Shown piece by piece: positions 16,690 to 24,857 of a stretch of DNA of 64,000 nt. Below the pieces are notes generated by a model, which was not told the origin of the DNA, made no database searches, and was given only the letters and a program-made list of their open reading frames with translations. The stretch's first letter is position 1; each line of letters opens with the position of its first letter. Made by a program: the position numbers and the translations under genes. The stretch comes from Hymenobacter lucidus (GTDB lineage Bacteria; Bacteroidota; Bacteroidia; Cytophagales; Hymenobacteraceae): contig NZ_JAJADR010000014.1 of assembly GCF_020447265.1 (NCBI RefSeq), positions 1 to 64,000 of the forward strand, read 5' to 3'.

Positions 16690-17274
16690 CTAGCGCGTCG
16701 GCGCCTGGCCGCGAATGCGGCTCAGGGTTTCGCGCGTGATGCCCAGATATGAGGCAATGAGGTGCTGGGGCAGCCGCTGAAGCAATTGGGGCCGTTCCTG
16801 CAGCAGGTGCGCGTACTTTTCTTCGGCCGTGCGCCCCATTGTGCCCTCCACCCGGCGCAGCAGCGCCACATAGGCCCGCTCGATGAGCAGACGGTTGTAG
16901 GTCTCGAACTGGGGCACTTCGGCCAGCAGCTGGGCCCGGTTTTCTACCGTGAGCAGTAGCAGCTCGCAGTCTTCATAGACCTCGATGTTGAGCTTGGACG
17001 GCTCCCCCGTCAGCAAGCTGTACAGGTCGCCAATCGTGCTGCCTTCTAAGCCAAATTGCACCACGTGCTTGCCCCCCTTATCATCAGTCGAATACGAGTA
17101 GAGCGCCCCTTTTTCCACAAATGCGGAGTACCGGCTCACGTCGCCTTCCTGCAATAAGAATTGGTTCTTGCGCAGTTTTTTGGGGATGAAATAGGATTGC
17201 ACCTTCTCCAACTCCTCTGCCGTCAAGTCAATTTTTTCGGCAAGACTCCGTTGAAAAACTTCAAACATGGGCAT
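16690..17274 (-). CDS. Crp/Fnr family transcriptional regulator
   Basis: A ~195-residue regulator with an N-terminal cyclic-nucleotide-like beta-barrel (PKKLRKNQFLLQEGDVSRYSAFVEKGALYSY) and a C-terminal winged helix ending IASYLGITRETLSRIRGQ. There are no Cys residues arranged as an Fnr iron-sulfur site. I chose the start MPMFEVFQRSL at 17274; upstream codons are not conserved-looking. Many Bacteroidota members of this type are orphan regulators. A cyclase gene in the same block and a palindrome with Crp pattern next to this gene suggest, but do not prove, cyclic-nucleotide control. Confidence 0.88.
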   Translation of the reverse strand: MPMFEVFQRSLAEKIDLTAEELEKVQSYFIPKKLRKNQFLLQEGDVSRYSAFVEKGALYSYSTDDKGGKHVVQFGLEGSTIGDLYSLLTGEPSKLNIEVYEDCELLLLTVENRAQLLAEVPQFETYNRLLIERAYVALLRRVEGTMGRTAEEKYAHLLQERPQLLQRLPQHLIASYLGITRETLSRIRGQAPTR

Positions 17275-17461
17275 GGCGCGAGGGGTGAGCGGGTAAGCTG
17301 GTCTAAGCAAACTTAGTGCTAGTGCCAACAATACGTACAGCTTCAGGGCGCCGGCTAGCTTATTTCCAGCTGAATCTTTTGGGACGCTATTCCTTCCAGT
17401 TGCCGACCGATGTACCCGTCAATGGCTTGCGCCCCCTGATGGGCTTCGAGCGATTGCGAGG

Positions 17462-17497
17462 GTTTAGGTACGATAAGTCTTAGTTATCATATTTGAG
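17462..17497 (+). repeat. Degenerate recombinase-site-like element (right end of 9.3-kb block)
   Basis: GTTTAGGTACGATAAG at 17462-17477 is identical to 8191-8206. Taken with the following bases it forms TTTAGGTACGATAA, a 7-base spacer GTCTTAG, then TTATCATATTTGAG, which matches the second arm of the perfect site at 17517-17561 in 9 of 13 positions. So it looks like an older or asymmetric copy of the same site, in tandem with it. Confidence 0.55.
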
Positions 17498-17516
17498 TGC
17501 CGCAAGCCAAGTCAGG

Positions 17517-17561
17517 ATTACTTTAGGTATCATAATTGTTACTTATGATACCTAAAGTAAT
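17517..17561. other. LoxP/dif-shaped inverted repeat upstream of the recombinase
   Basis: Two perfect 19-bp arms (left arm 17517-17535, right arm 17543-17561) flank a 7-base spacer TTGTTAC. The inner arm ends read ATAA and TTAT as in Xer/dif sites. The layout (paired 11-19-bp arms, 6-8-base spacer) is that of a tyrosine-recombinase crossover site. The TAnnTTTG box TACTTTTG of the recombinase gene lies 7 bp to its right (17568-17575), so protein bound here should also cover its promoter. Confidence 0.75.
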
Positions 17562-17580
17562 TCCGGCTACTTTTGCCCAC

Positions 17581-18594
17581 ATGAGCACCGAACTCACCCG
17601 GATTCCCGACCAGCCGCAGGCCCTGGGCTCGCAACTGGCTACCGCGGCCGACAACGTCGCCCGCTACCTCAAGCTCGGCCTGGAGGGAGCAGACAATACG
17701 GTGCTAGCGTACTCGGCCGACTTGAAAAGCTTCGGGGAGTACTGCACCCTGCACGGGCTGTGTCCACTGCCGGCCGACGTGGCCACCGTCGCCCGGTACA
17801 TGGCCGACCTGGCCGACATCCCGCGCAAGCTCTCGACCATCAAACGTCACCTGGCGGCCATCCACAAGCACCACCAGCTGCGCGGCTATCCGTCACCAGT
17901 GCACGCCGACGAACTGGCCCTAGTCATAGAAGGTATCACGCGCACGTTGGGCAAGCGACAAAAGCAGGCGCCAGCCTTTACAGTCGAAGAACTCAAGGAA
18001 AGTATCCGCCGACTGGATGTCACCACTACGGCCGGGCTGCGCGACCGGGCCCTGCTGCTGCTGGGCTTCGCCGGCGCCTTTCGGCGCTCTGAGCTCGTGG
18101 CGCTGAACGTGGAGCACCTGGAGTTTACCGAGCGGGCGCTGATTGTGCACCTGCCCAAAAGCAAAACCAACCAAGCCGGTGAGGCCGAAGACAAGGCCGT
18201 GTTCTATGCAGCCACGGCGGCCTTCTGTCCAGTACGCTGCACCCGCGCCTGGGTACAACAACTAGGCCGGAGCACGGGACCTTTATTCGTGTCACTCAAG
18301 CGCGGCAAAGTCAAAGGCGAAGCGCTACCCACTCAAAAGCGTCTGTCGGCCCTGCGCGTCAACGGTCTGGTACAGCTGCACCTTAACCACGACGAGGAAG
18401 GTCACAAGATTCCAGAGAAAAACTACTCGGCCCACTCCCTACGCGTTTCCTTTATTACAGTATCGGTACTACGGGGTCAATCGAACCGTTTTATAAAGAA
18501 CCAGACCAAGCAGAAGACTGACGCCATGATTGACCGATATTCACGCTTGGACGATGTAGTAAGCTTTAACGCGGCTCAGAATTTGGGATTATAG
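17581..18594 (+). CDS. Tyrosine recombinase / site-specific integrase
   Basis: A ~337-residue recombinase with an N-terminal SAM-like core-binding domain (NTVLAYSADLKSFGEYC) and a C-terminal catalytic domain. Seen: first Arg in GAFRRSEL, a Lys in LPKSKTNQAGE, the HSLR box (YSAHSLRVSF) and the nucleophile Tyr in DAMIDRYSRL. His in the second box seems replaced (RFIKNQTKQKT region), common in divergent members. I chose MSTELTRIP at 17581, only 5 bases after the -7 box, giving an almost leaderless mRNA. It resembles integrases that act on small cassettes more than phage integrases; its natural site is probably the inverted repeat just upstream. Confidence 0.9.
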   Translation: MSTELTRIPDQPQALGSQLATAADNVARYLKLGLEGADNTVLAYSADLKSFGEYCTLHGLCPLPADVATVARYMADLADIPRKLSTIKRHLAAIHKHHQLRGYPSPVHADELALVIEGITRTLGKRQKQAPAFTVEELKESIRRLDVTTTAGLRDRALLLLGFAGAFRRSELVALNVEHLEFTERALIVHLPKSKTNQAGEAEDKAVFYAATAAFCPVRCTRAWVQQLGRSTGPLFVSLKRGKVKGEALPTQKRLSALRVNGLVQLHLNHDEEGHKIPEKNYSAHSLRVSFITVSVLRGQSNRFIKNQTKQKTDAMIDRYSRLDDVVSFNAAQNLGL

Positions 18595-18603
18595 TCTTAA
18601 TTA

Positions 18604-19191
18604 CTACCAGGCTTCAGCCCTAGTGCGGTGTAAATGTTTAAGAAAGGGCTGCTCCTTATAGGAATGAAGGTTATCAATAACTGTCAATACCATTTGGGCA
18701 CGGGCAGCATCAGGACCATATTTTCGTTGTACGCCGATAATGACTTTCTCTGCTTGCAGAGTCAGCCGGAAAGCGTAGTAAAGTCGAGGGAAGTTCTTCA
18801 AAAGTAGATATTGTTCGGCAGAAAAAGGGGGCGAAAGGTCGGTGTCAGGCTGCGCAGAAACTTGTGGGAGTTGAAAAAGCGATTCATCATCTTCACGGCG
18901 GAGGGATATGAAACTGAGCATCCCATCGAGCCATTCGTCGATTATAGGCTGGGGCAAAAAGTCGCTTTCAAAATAGAAAAGCTCTTCGTTACACAGCTCC
19001 AGATATTGTTGCACCGTTTCGGTGGTGAGCGGGAGCTGGCCTAGCTTTGAGCTTAGCTTTTGAAAACGAGTGGTACAATTCGTAATGACAGCATGGTGAA
19101 AGCTCTTGCGGGAGCCCTGCCAGGTCAGCAGCGCAAACAAAAGCCCAACGGCACCCAGGATAGTGGCTATGTGCGCCAGAGACTCAAGCAT
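18604..19191 (-). CDS. Hypothetical membrane-anchored protein
   Basis: A 195-residue protein with one N-terminal hydrophobic segment (HIATILGAVGLLFALLTW) and a helical, soluble remainder. No motif recognised. It is the last gene of the minus-strand RM island and ends 10 bp from the stop of the recombinase, with which it converges. Its place after hsdR and the metalloprotease suggests that it belongs to the same transcript, but its function is unknown. Confidence 0.65.
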   Translation of the reverse strand: MLESLAHIATILGAVGLLFALLTWQGSRKSFHHAVITNCTTRFQKLSSKLGQLPLTTETVQQYLELCNEELFYFESDFLPQPIIDEWLDGMLSFISLRREDDESLFQLPQVSAQPDTDLSPPFSAEQYLLLKNFPRLYYAFRLTLQAEKVIIGVQRKYGPDAARAQMVLTVIDNLHSYKEQPFLKHLHRTRAEAW

Positions 19192-19234
19192 TGGGGGAAA
19201 AGGTTAGTGTAATATGGATGGATAAAGTAAGGCC

Positions 19235-19948
19235 TTAGCTCAGTGCTTTCTCTAGCTTCTCCTTCCGGCGTTCCCAGTCGGGTAGGATTTTAGCAAGGAG
19301 ACGGTAGAAACGGCGGGAGTGATTGGGCTCAATGAGGTGGCAGAGCTCGTGCAGGATGACGTAGGCAATGGAGCTTTTGTCGGCGCGAATGAGGTCGGTG
19401 TTGAGGGTGATGCGGCCGGCGGGGCTGCAGCTGCCCCAGCGCTTTTGGAGGTAGCGCTGGTGAAGAGTGGGCATAGGGAACTGATACTCGCTGAGCAGCG
19501 GAAGGCACTGCTGCAGAACGGCCTGGAACTGCTCGGCGGCATGCTGCTGGTACCACTGGCGCAGCAGTTGGGCAGTGTGTTCGGCGTCGGCGGGGCGGGG
19601 CGTGTGTACCACTAGGCGGCCGCGGATAAGCTTGACCTGAGATTTTAGGGCCTCTTCGAGGCGGAGGCGGTACTGGCGGCCCAGGTAGAGGTGGGTTTCG
19701 CCGCTGACGTAGCGGCGGGCCGGTGTGGAGGGGCGGAACTGCTGGAAGTAGGCCTGCTGGCGCAGAATCCAAGCGGCGCGGCGGGTAACGCGGGCCTGAA
19801 TCTGTGCGAAAGGCACGTCGGGCGGCGAAAGGACATGCACGCGCTGGTCGGGGTGGACGGAGATGCTGAGGGTGCGGCGCGGGCGTACCTCTACCGTGAA
19901 GGCCAGCTCGTGGCTGCCATAAGTGATGGAGGACTCAGTAACACTCAT
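19235..19948 (-). CDS. YgjP-like zinc metalloprotease (DUF45 / M48-type)
   Basis: A 237-residue protein with the zincin motif HELCHLIEPNHSRRFY (HExxH plus a downstream His), preceded by the conserved QKRWGSCSPAGRITLNTDLI block that marks the YgjP/DUF45 family. Its ATG overlaps the hsdR stop by 4 bases (ATGA), so translation is coupled. Such proteases are regular companions of type I RM operons; one idea is that they limit toxic HsdR, but this is not established. Length is normal. Confidence 0.93.
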   Translation of the reverse strand: MSVTESSITYGSHELAFTVEVRPRRTLSISVHPDQRVHVLSPPDVPFAQIQARVTRRAAWILRQQAYFQQFRPSTPARRYVSGETHLYLGRQYRLRLEEALKSQVKLIRGRLVVHTPRPADAEHTAQLLRQWYQQHAAEQFQAVLQQCLPLLSEYQFPMPTLHQRYLQKRWGSCSPAGRITLNTDLIRADKSSIAYVILHELCHLIEPNHSRRFYRLLAKILPDWERRKEKLEKALS

Positions 19949-22900
19949 GCGTACTGGCGGCGGGCAACGGCAAATACTTGGTCGAGGAGGCGGTCGATGG
20001 CTTCTAAGGACAGGCCGAGGCTTTCGCGGGCATTCAGGTCGAAGAGGTAGTCGTCAAGGGCTAGGCGGGCGGCGTTAACAAGCGAGTCTTTGTTGGGCCA
20101 GTCGACAATAGGGCGGTCTTGGTCGAGCAAATGGCTGCGGAGTAAGTCGTCGAGGTGAAGGCCTGCGTGAATAGCTACTTCGCGAAGCGTGGCTGCATCG
20201 ATGCCAGTGGTCTGGCGGAGGGCTTCTTCGGTGAGGCCGTAGAAGGCCTGAGCGGCGGGGCGGCCCTGGAGGGCAGCGGGAGTGTCCGGGGCAGTGCGGT
20301 GGCGTAGCACCTGTTGCTGCACATCGCGGGCCCGCTGCAGGTACTCGGCCTCAGAGATGCGGCGGGCGCGGTAATCAGCAATGGTTTCTTCGATAAGCTC
20401 GGACAGGCGGCGGAAAAGGGTCGGGTCTTCGTCCATCTTCTCGGTGATGGTGCGGGCGGTCCGATGAGCAATGGTATCGGCCTTGGCAGCGGGCGTGCCG
20501 GCTTCGGCCACTACTTCGGCAAAGTGCTGCTCGTCGAAAATGTTGACCAGCTGAGTGAGGCGAATGATTTCCTCAGTGCTGATGTGCGTGTCGATGAGCT
20601 TCTGCACCTGGGCTTCGTACTGTTTGTAATCAACTGTGTCGGCGTAGCGCTGCTTAGCCTGCTCACGCAACTTGAGGAAAAAGGCACCATCGTGGCGGTA
20701 TTGTTCGACTTTGGCCGGCGGGTTACGCTGCGTGAATTCCAGTGTGGAAAGGGCCAGGCGCAGTAAGCGCGCATAAACGGACACCTTCTCGTAGAAGTCA
20801 TGGCGAACGGCCGCATCAGCCAATAGCAGCTGATAAGCTTCGGCGTCGTAACGGTTGGGGACTGCGCGAAACAGGTCCCAAAGTGCCGCGTGGCGCTGGG
20901 GCAACTCATCTACCTGCCCACGCACATGTGCAAGCGTGTCGGCCAGGTCGGCTTCGTCGAAGCCGTCGAGGCTGGAGTAGGTGTTCAAGGCAGAATCGAG
21001 CTGCTGGAGGTTGCCGTAGTAGTCGATGATATAGCCGAAGTCTTTGCCAGGGTGCACGCGGTTGACGCGGGCAATGGCCTGGAGCAAGGTATGTTCGCGC
21101 AAGCCGCGGGTGAGGTAGAGGACGGTGTTGCGGGGGGCATCGAAACCGGTAAGCAGCTTATCAACGACGATGATTATTTCGGGCTTGTCTTGGTATTTGA
21201 AGGCATTAATGACGTTTTTCTGATACTGCTCGGGCGAACCGTGCAGGTCCATCATGCGCTTCCAGAATCGCACAATGGGGTCGGTGGACTCGGTGGCGTA
21301 GGCATCGTCGGTACCCTCGCGCTCATCGGGGCCGGAGATGAGGACTTCTGATGACACCCGGCCCAACATGTCAAGGGCTGCTTTGTACTTAAGGGCTGCT
21401 TTTTTGGAGCCGGTGACGAGCTGGCCTTTGAGGCCGGTGCCAGCCCAGGTGGAGCTGAAATGCTGGCTGATGTCGAGGGCTATTTCCTGAATTTTCTGCT
21501 CGGCTTCGTTCAGGGGTTCGGCGCGACTGACCTTGTGCTTGAGGTCGGCACGCTGGTAGTCGGTGAGGGGCTCGGTGACAACATCAAAAAACCGGTCGAG
21601 GGGACGGGCATTGACAGTTTGAGCGGCGTGGCGGCCTTCGTAGAGCAGCGGTACCACGGCTTTGTCTTCGACGGCCTGGCGGATAGTATAGGACGGGTCG
21701 ATGAGGCCGCCGAAGCGGGCGGCGGTACTTTTCTCGCGCTTAAGTAGCGGCGTGCCCGTGAAGGCTAGGAAGCAGGCTTTGGGCAATACCTGGCGCATGC
21801 GCGCGTGCAGGGAACCATACTGAGAGCGGTGGCCTTCGTCGACAAGCACGAAGATGTTATCATCGTCGAGGGGTACGTCGAGATGCTTGACTGCTTTGTC
21901 GAACTTGTTGATGAGGGTGGTGATGACTTCGGCACGCGGGTCGTGCAGGAGCTGTCGCAGGTGCTTGCCGGAGCGGGCGCGCTTGGGCAGCTTGCCGCAC
22001 TTGATGAATGTGCCCTCAATCTGCTCGTCAAGGTCGGTGCGGTCGGTCACCAACAGAATGCGGGAGCCGGGCAGGCGCGGGTCAGTGGCCAGCAGCTGGG
22101 CCAACATAACCATGGTAAGCGACTTGCCGGAGCCCTGGGTGTGCCAGAGTACGCCGCCGAGGCGGCGGCCATCGGAGTCGCGCTGCTGCACCCGCTCGAG
22201 GGTGGCGCGCACGCCGAAGAACTGCTGGTAGCGGGCTATTTTCTTGAGGCCGTCTTCGTAAAGCACGAAGTGGAAAGCCAGGTCGAGCAGGCGTTGCGGC
22301 TGACAGAGGCTCCAGAGGGCGCGGTCCTGGCCAGTAGGTAGCTGGGGGGCAGCCTGGAGCTGGCGAAAGTGGGCCTGGGCGTAGGTGAAGTCTCCGCTGA
22401 AGAGGACCGCTTCCTGCTCAGGGCGCAGAGGCTGGTTTTTGAGGGTGAGAAGCTGTTGCTCCCAAGCGGCCTGAGCCTCGGGGTTGGGGTGTTGCTCGCG
22501 CCAGACAGCCCAGAACTCGGTTGGGGTGGCGGTGGTGGCATAGCGGGCTTGGTCGCCGTCGGCCACAAGCAGCAGCTGCGACCAGATGTAGAGCGGGCGA
22601 ATGCCGTCTTCGGTTTGCTGGCGCAGGTGCTGGGCAATGGCCTGGTCGAGCAGGCCGGCAGCAGCGCGCTTGCACTCGAGCACGGCCAGAGGAATGCCGT
22701 TGACGAAAAGCACCACGTCGGGGCGGTAGGTATCGGGTAGGCCGGAGCGCTGCACCGAAAACTCACTGGTAACGTGGAAGACGTTGTTGGCGGGCTGCTG
22801 CCAGTCGATGTAGCGCAGGGAAAAACTTTTCCGGTCGCCGTCGACAACCTGCTCGAAGCTTTTGCCGAGGGTGAGCAGGTCGTAGGCAGCCCTGGCGGCG

Positions 22901-23184
22901 GGGCCAAACCCCAGGGGGCCGGGCAGGTCGCGCAGGGCCTGGATGGCGGCGGAAAGGTTGTCGTCGGAAAAGGGCTGCTCCTGGCCGCGGTGGCGCACGG
23001 CGTTGAGGCGAGCGAGCTGAGCGCGCAGCACCGTTTCGAGGAGGACGCTTTCAGTACGCCCGCCACGGGCGGCTAATGCCTGCGCGGGGGCTAAGTAGGT
23101 GTAGCCGAGCTTCTGCAGCCACAAGAGGGCCGGGAGTTGGGAAGCGTGGTCTTCGCGCAGGTTGGGGGTAGCGGATGCAGGCAT
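19945..23184 (-). CDS. hsdR: Type I restriction enzyme, R subunit
   Basis: A ~1079-residue motor and nuclease subunit. The N-terminal nuclease shows PDVVLFVNGIPLAVLECKRA, the D...ExK catalytic pattern. The translocase core has Walker A HTQGSGKSLTM, a DEGH box in FVLVDEGHRSQYG, FTGTPLL and late motifs QAIARVNRVHPGK. I chose the ATG at 23184 (MPASATPN) because a longer frame would include a REP-like repeat at 23202-23239. It works with HsdM and HsdS encoded upstream, though four other genes separate it from hsdS. Length is normal for HsdR. Confidence 0.95.
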   Translation of the reverse strand: MPASATPNLREDHASQLPALLWLQKLGYTYLAPAQALAARGGRTESVLLETVLRAQLARLNAVRHRGQEQPFSDDNLSAAIQALRDLPGPLGFGPAARAAYDLLTLGKSFEQVVDGDRKSFSLRYIDWQQPANNVFHVTSEFSVQRSGLPDTYRPDVVLFVNGIPLAVLECKRAAAGLLDQAIAQHLRQQTEDGIRPLYIWSQLLLVADGDQARYATTATPTEFWAVWREQHPNPEAQAAWEQQLLTLKNQPLRPEQEAVLFSGDFTYAQAHFRQLQAAPQLPTGQDRALWSLCQPQRLLDLAFHFVLYEDGLKKIARYQQFFGVRATLERVQQRDSDGRRLGGVLWHTQGSGKSLTMVMLAQLLATDPRLPGSRILLVTDRTDLDEQIEGTFIKCGKLPKRARSGKHLRQLLHDPRAEVITTLINKFDKAVKHLDVPLDDDNIFVLVDEGHRSQYGSLHARMRQVLPKACFLAFTGTPLLKREKSTAARFGGLIDPSYTIRQAVEDKAVVPLLYEGRHAAQTVNARPLDRFFDVVTEPLTDYQRADLKHKVSRAEPLNEAEQKIQEIALDISQHFSSTWAGTGLKGQLVTGSKKAALKYKAALDMLGRVSSEVLISGPDEREGTDDAYATESTDPIVRFWKRMMDLHGSPEQYQKNVINAFKYQDKPEIIIVVDKLLTGFDAPRNTVLYLTRGLREHTLLQAIARVNRVHPGKDFGYIIDYYGNLQQLDSALNTYSSLDGFDEADLADTLAHVRGQVDELPQRHAALWDLFRAVPNRYDAEAYQLLLADAAVRHDFYEKVSVYARLLRLALSTLEFTQRNPPAKVEQYRHDGAFFLKLREQAKQRYADTVDYKQYEAQVQKLIDTHISTEEIIRLTQLVNIFDEQHFAEVVAEAGTPAAKADTIAHRTARTITEKMDEDPTLFRRLSELIEETIADYRARRISEAEYLQRARDVQQQVLRHRTAPDTPAALQGRPAAQAFYGLTEEALRQTTGIDAATLREVAIHAGLHLDDLLRSHLLDQDRPIVDWPNKDSLVNAARLALDDYLFDLNARESLGLSLEAIDRLLDQVFAVARRQYA

Positions 23185-23201
23185 AAGGTTCGGACGGTGC
23201 G

Positions 23202-23239
23202 CCTCTTCGCCCTCTCTGGGAAGAGGGAGCCAGACGTGG
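23202..23239. repeat. REP-like GC-rich hairpin before hsdR
   Basis: The core CCCTCT-CTGGGA-AGAGGG (23210-23227) is a small perfect hairpin of the kind of short palindromic repeats often scattered between Bacteroidota genes. It lies just upstream of the chosen hsdR start and is related in style to 30158-30216. It has no gene character and argues for the downstream hsdR start. Confidence 0.5.
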
Positions 23240-23358
23240 GTAGCGGACGAGTGAATTTTAATTGCTTTTGCGGCGAGTCTCATTCTGCAGTTTGAAGGAA
23301 CCCAGGAATCGTTCGGCCTTGAAGCCAGTCGTTTTTCTTATTTTAAGCCGCGTTACAG

Positions 23359-24213
23359 CTACTCGTTATGCCCCGACAGATAGTCAATAAGTTCGGCTTG
23401 ATTCTGCTTTAAGGGTTTAATTAACTCTTGGTCCGTCCCTAACAAGTTAGCCAGCATCCCTGCTATTTCTTGCACAAACACCAGTGATTTGAACCACTGG
23501 GCGCAGAAATATGCTCCATCAAACTGGATTGTATCACGGTTTGCAGGGCAATAATGATGTTGTTGAGATAAGTCCCTCTGCAGACGGTATAAATAAGACA
23601 AATGCTGAGTCGCGTTTAATGCATTTATCTGGTGGAACATGTCGCTTTCGGTTAGCGGTCTATCCACGGCTTTAGGGTCCTTGAAAAGTGTTAAGTCGCT
23701 TGTGGCCCTCAGTTGGCCAGGCTTTTTAGGGACAAGCGAACCTGTTTTAGGGTCAGCTATAAACATGTGTTGCCCTTTGCGATGCATCTCATCTCGTAAC
23801 TCCTGCGCTTCTTGCTGAACTACTGCCGGGTCTTCACCTGGCCGTTCAAGATTCAAATTATCGGCCACGAAATTTAGATAGCTAATATATGGTCGGTCAA
23901 GAAGGTGAAGCTCATTTCGGAAAGACTCTTCGTGCTGATGGAAACTGGCCAGATACAGGCCTGTAATAGCATCTGTCAGACAAGTTCGCATCACGAGCGA
24001 AATGGGCACCTTGAGTTCTGGCTCTGCTGGCCACTGTGCCAACTGAACTGCGACACCAATGAGGTTACACCTTATCCGGCGAAGCAAATCCAAGTAGGTT
24101 TGCTGAATCAAACTTACTTGCTTAAACTGAAGGCCAACACCATCAATCCCATCGATTAGACGGGTGATATGGCGGTAAAGAACGTCGCGGTTTTTTTCGT
24201 CTGCGTAAATCAT
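23359..24213 (-). CDS. Hypothetical helical protein inside the RM operon
   Basis: A 284-residue protein of unknown family, mostly alpha-helical, with a mildly hydrophobic stretch (ISLVMRTCLTDAITGLYLASF) that is probably buried rather than membrane-spanning. There is no catalytic motif that I recognise. Base composition is more AT-rich than hsdR or hsdM, a sign of separate acquisition. It is 12 bp downstream of the next gene and 146 bp upstream of the hsdR frame, fully in line with the RM genes. Confidence 0.7.
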   Translation of the reverse strand: MIYADEKNRDVLYRHITRLIDGIDGVGLQFKQVSLIQQTYLDLLRRIRCNLIGVAVQLAQWPAEPELKVPISLVMRTCLTDAITGLYLASFHQHEESFRNELHLLDRPYISYLNFVADNLNLERPGEDPAVVQQEAQELRDEMHRKGQHMFIADPKTGSLVPKKPGQLRATSDLTLFKDPKAVDRPLTESDMFHQINALNATQHLSYLYRLQRDLSQQHHYCPANRDTIQFDGAYFCAQWFKSLVFVQEIAGMLANLLGTDQELIKPLKQNQAELIDYLSGHNE

Positions 24214-24225
24214 GGCTGTGAGGAA

Positions 24226-24819
24226 TTAGGGTTTGTCCCAGTAGCGGCGAAACATTTCGGCTTCGACTTCCAGTAGGTGTTGGTAATCGGGATTGGCAAC
24301 GGCAGGCAGAAATTTGGAGCGGTGAATGTCCAATATGCCTAACTGCACTTCGGGTGTAAGCTTAGCACGGAGTTGCTGCTCAAGCAGATGATTGATAGAA
24401 CAGACACGTTCCTTGGTAAGGCGTTCCTGGCGGAAATACAGCTTAAGCACGTGCACTTCACCATCAATAACGAGGCCCAACTCGGGTGCTACGTTTACCA
24501 CGATGTCGGCATGTTGCCAGATGGTTTTGGGTGGCTGAATCCACTCTAGCTTCTTACGGCCCCAGAATTTTTGGTAACCTTTCACCACGGGTGGGTAGCA
24601 CTTCGCCTTCTGCTTATTAGTCAAGCCTTGCAGTACACTTTCAAGCTCCTTTTTGGGCTTATCGTTTTTGTGCACTTGCTTAACATGGTCGCGGACCGGA
24701 CCATAGAAATCGAACTGCTCATCACGTTTCAACTGCTCCACAAAGCGCAGCTTCTGGATGCCGGTTTTGGTGACGAAGTTCAGGAAGTTGGTAAGGGAGA
24801 GGGAGACAGACTGGGCCAT
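24226..24819 (-). CDS. Hypothetical basic protein inside the RM operon
   Basis: A 197-residue basic protein. Its middle has beta-strand character with acidic positions (ADIVVNVAPELGLVIDGEVHVLKLYF and LGILDIHRSKFLP), vaguely like a PD-(D/E)XK or sensor fold, but I cannot assign a family. Lys/Gln-rich helices at the N-terminus suggest nucleic-acid contact. Spacing to both neighbours is short (12 and 38 bp), so it is co-transcribed with them. Confidence 0.65.
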   Translation of the reverse strand: MAQSVSLSLTNFLNFVTKTGIQKLRFVEQLKRDEQFDFYGPVRDHVKQVHKNDKPKKELESVLQGLTNKQKAKCYPPVVKGYQKFWGRKKLEWIQPPKTIWQHADIVVNVAPELGLVIDGEVHVLKLYFRQERLTKERVCSINHLLEQQLRAKLTPEVQLGILDIHRSKFLPAVANPDYQHLLEVEAEMFRRYWDKP

Positions 24820-24857
24820 AATCAGGTGGAAGGATGGGGAAATAAGATTGGCGAGTA

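Noticed and set aside
16657..17561. Idea that the 17517-17561 dyad is simply a terminator of the Crp-type gene or the recombinase
   Set aside because: It is upstream of both starts, AT-rich, and lacks a T-run outside the stem.
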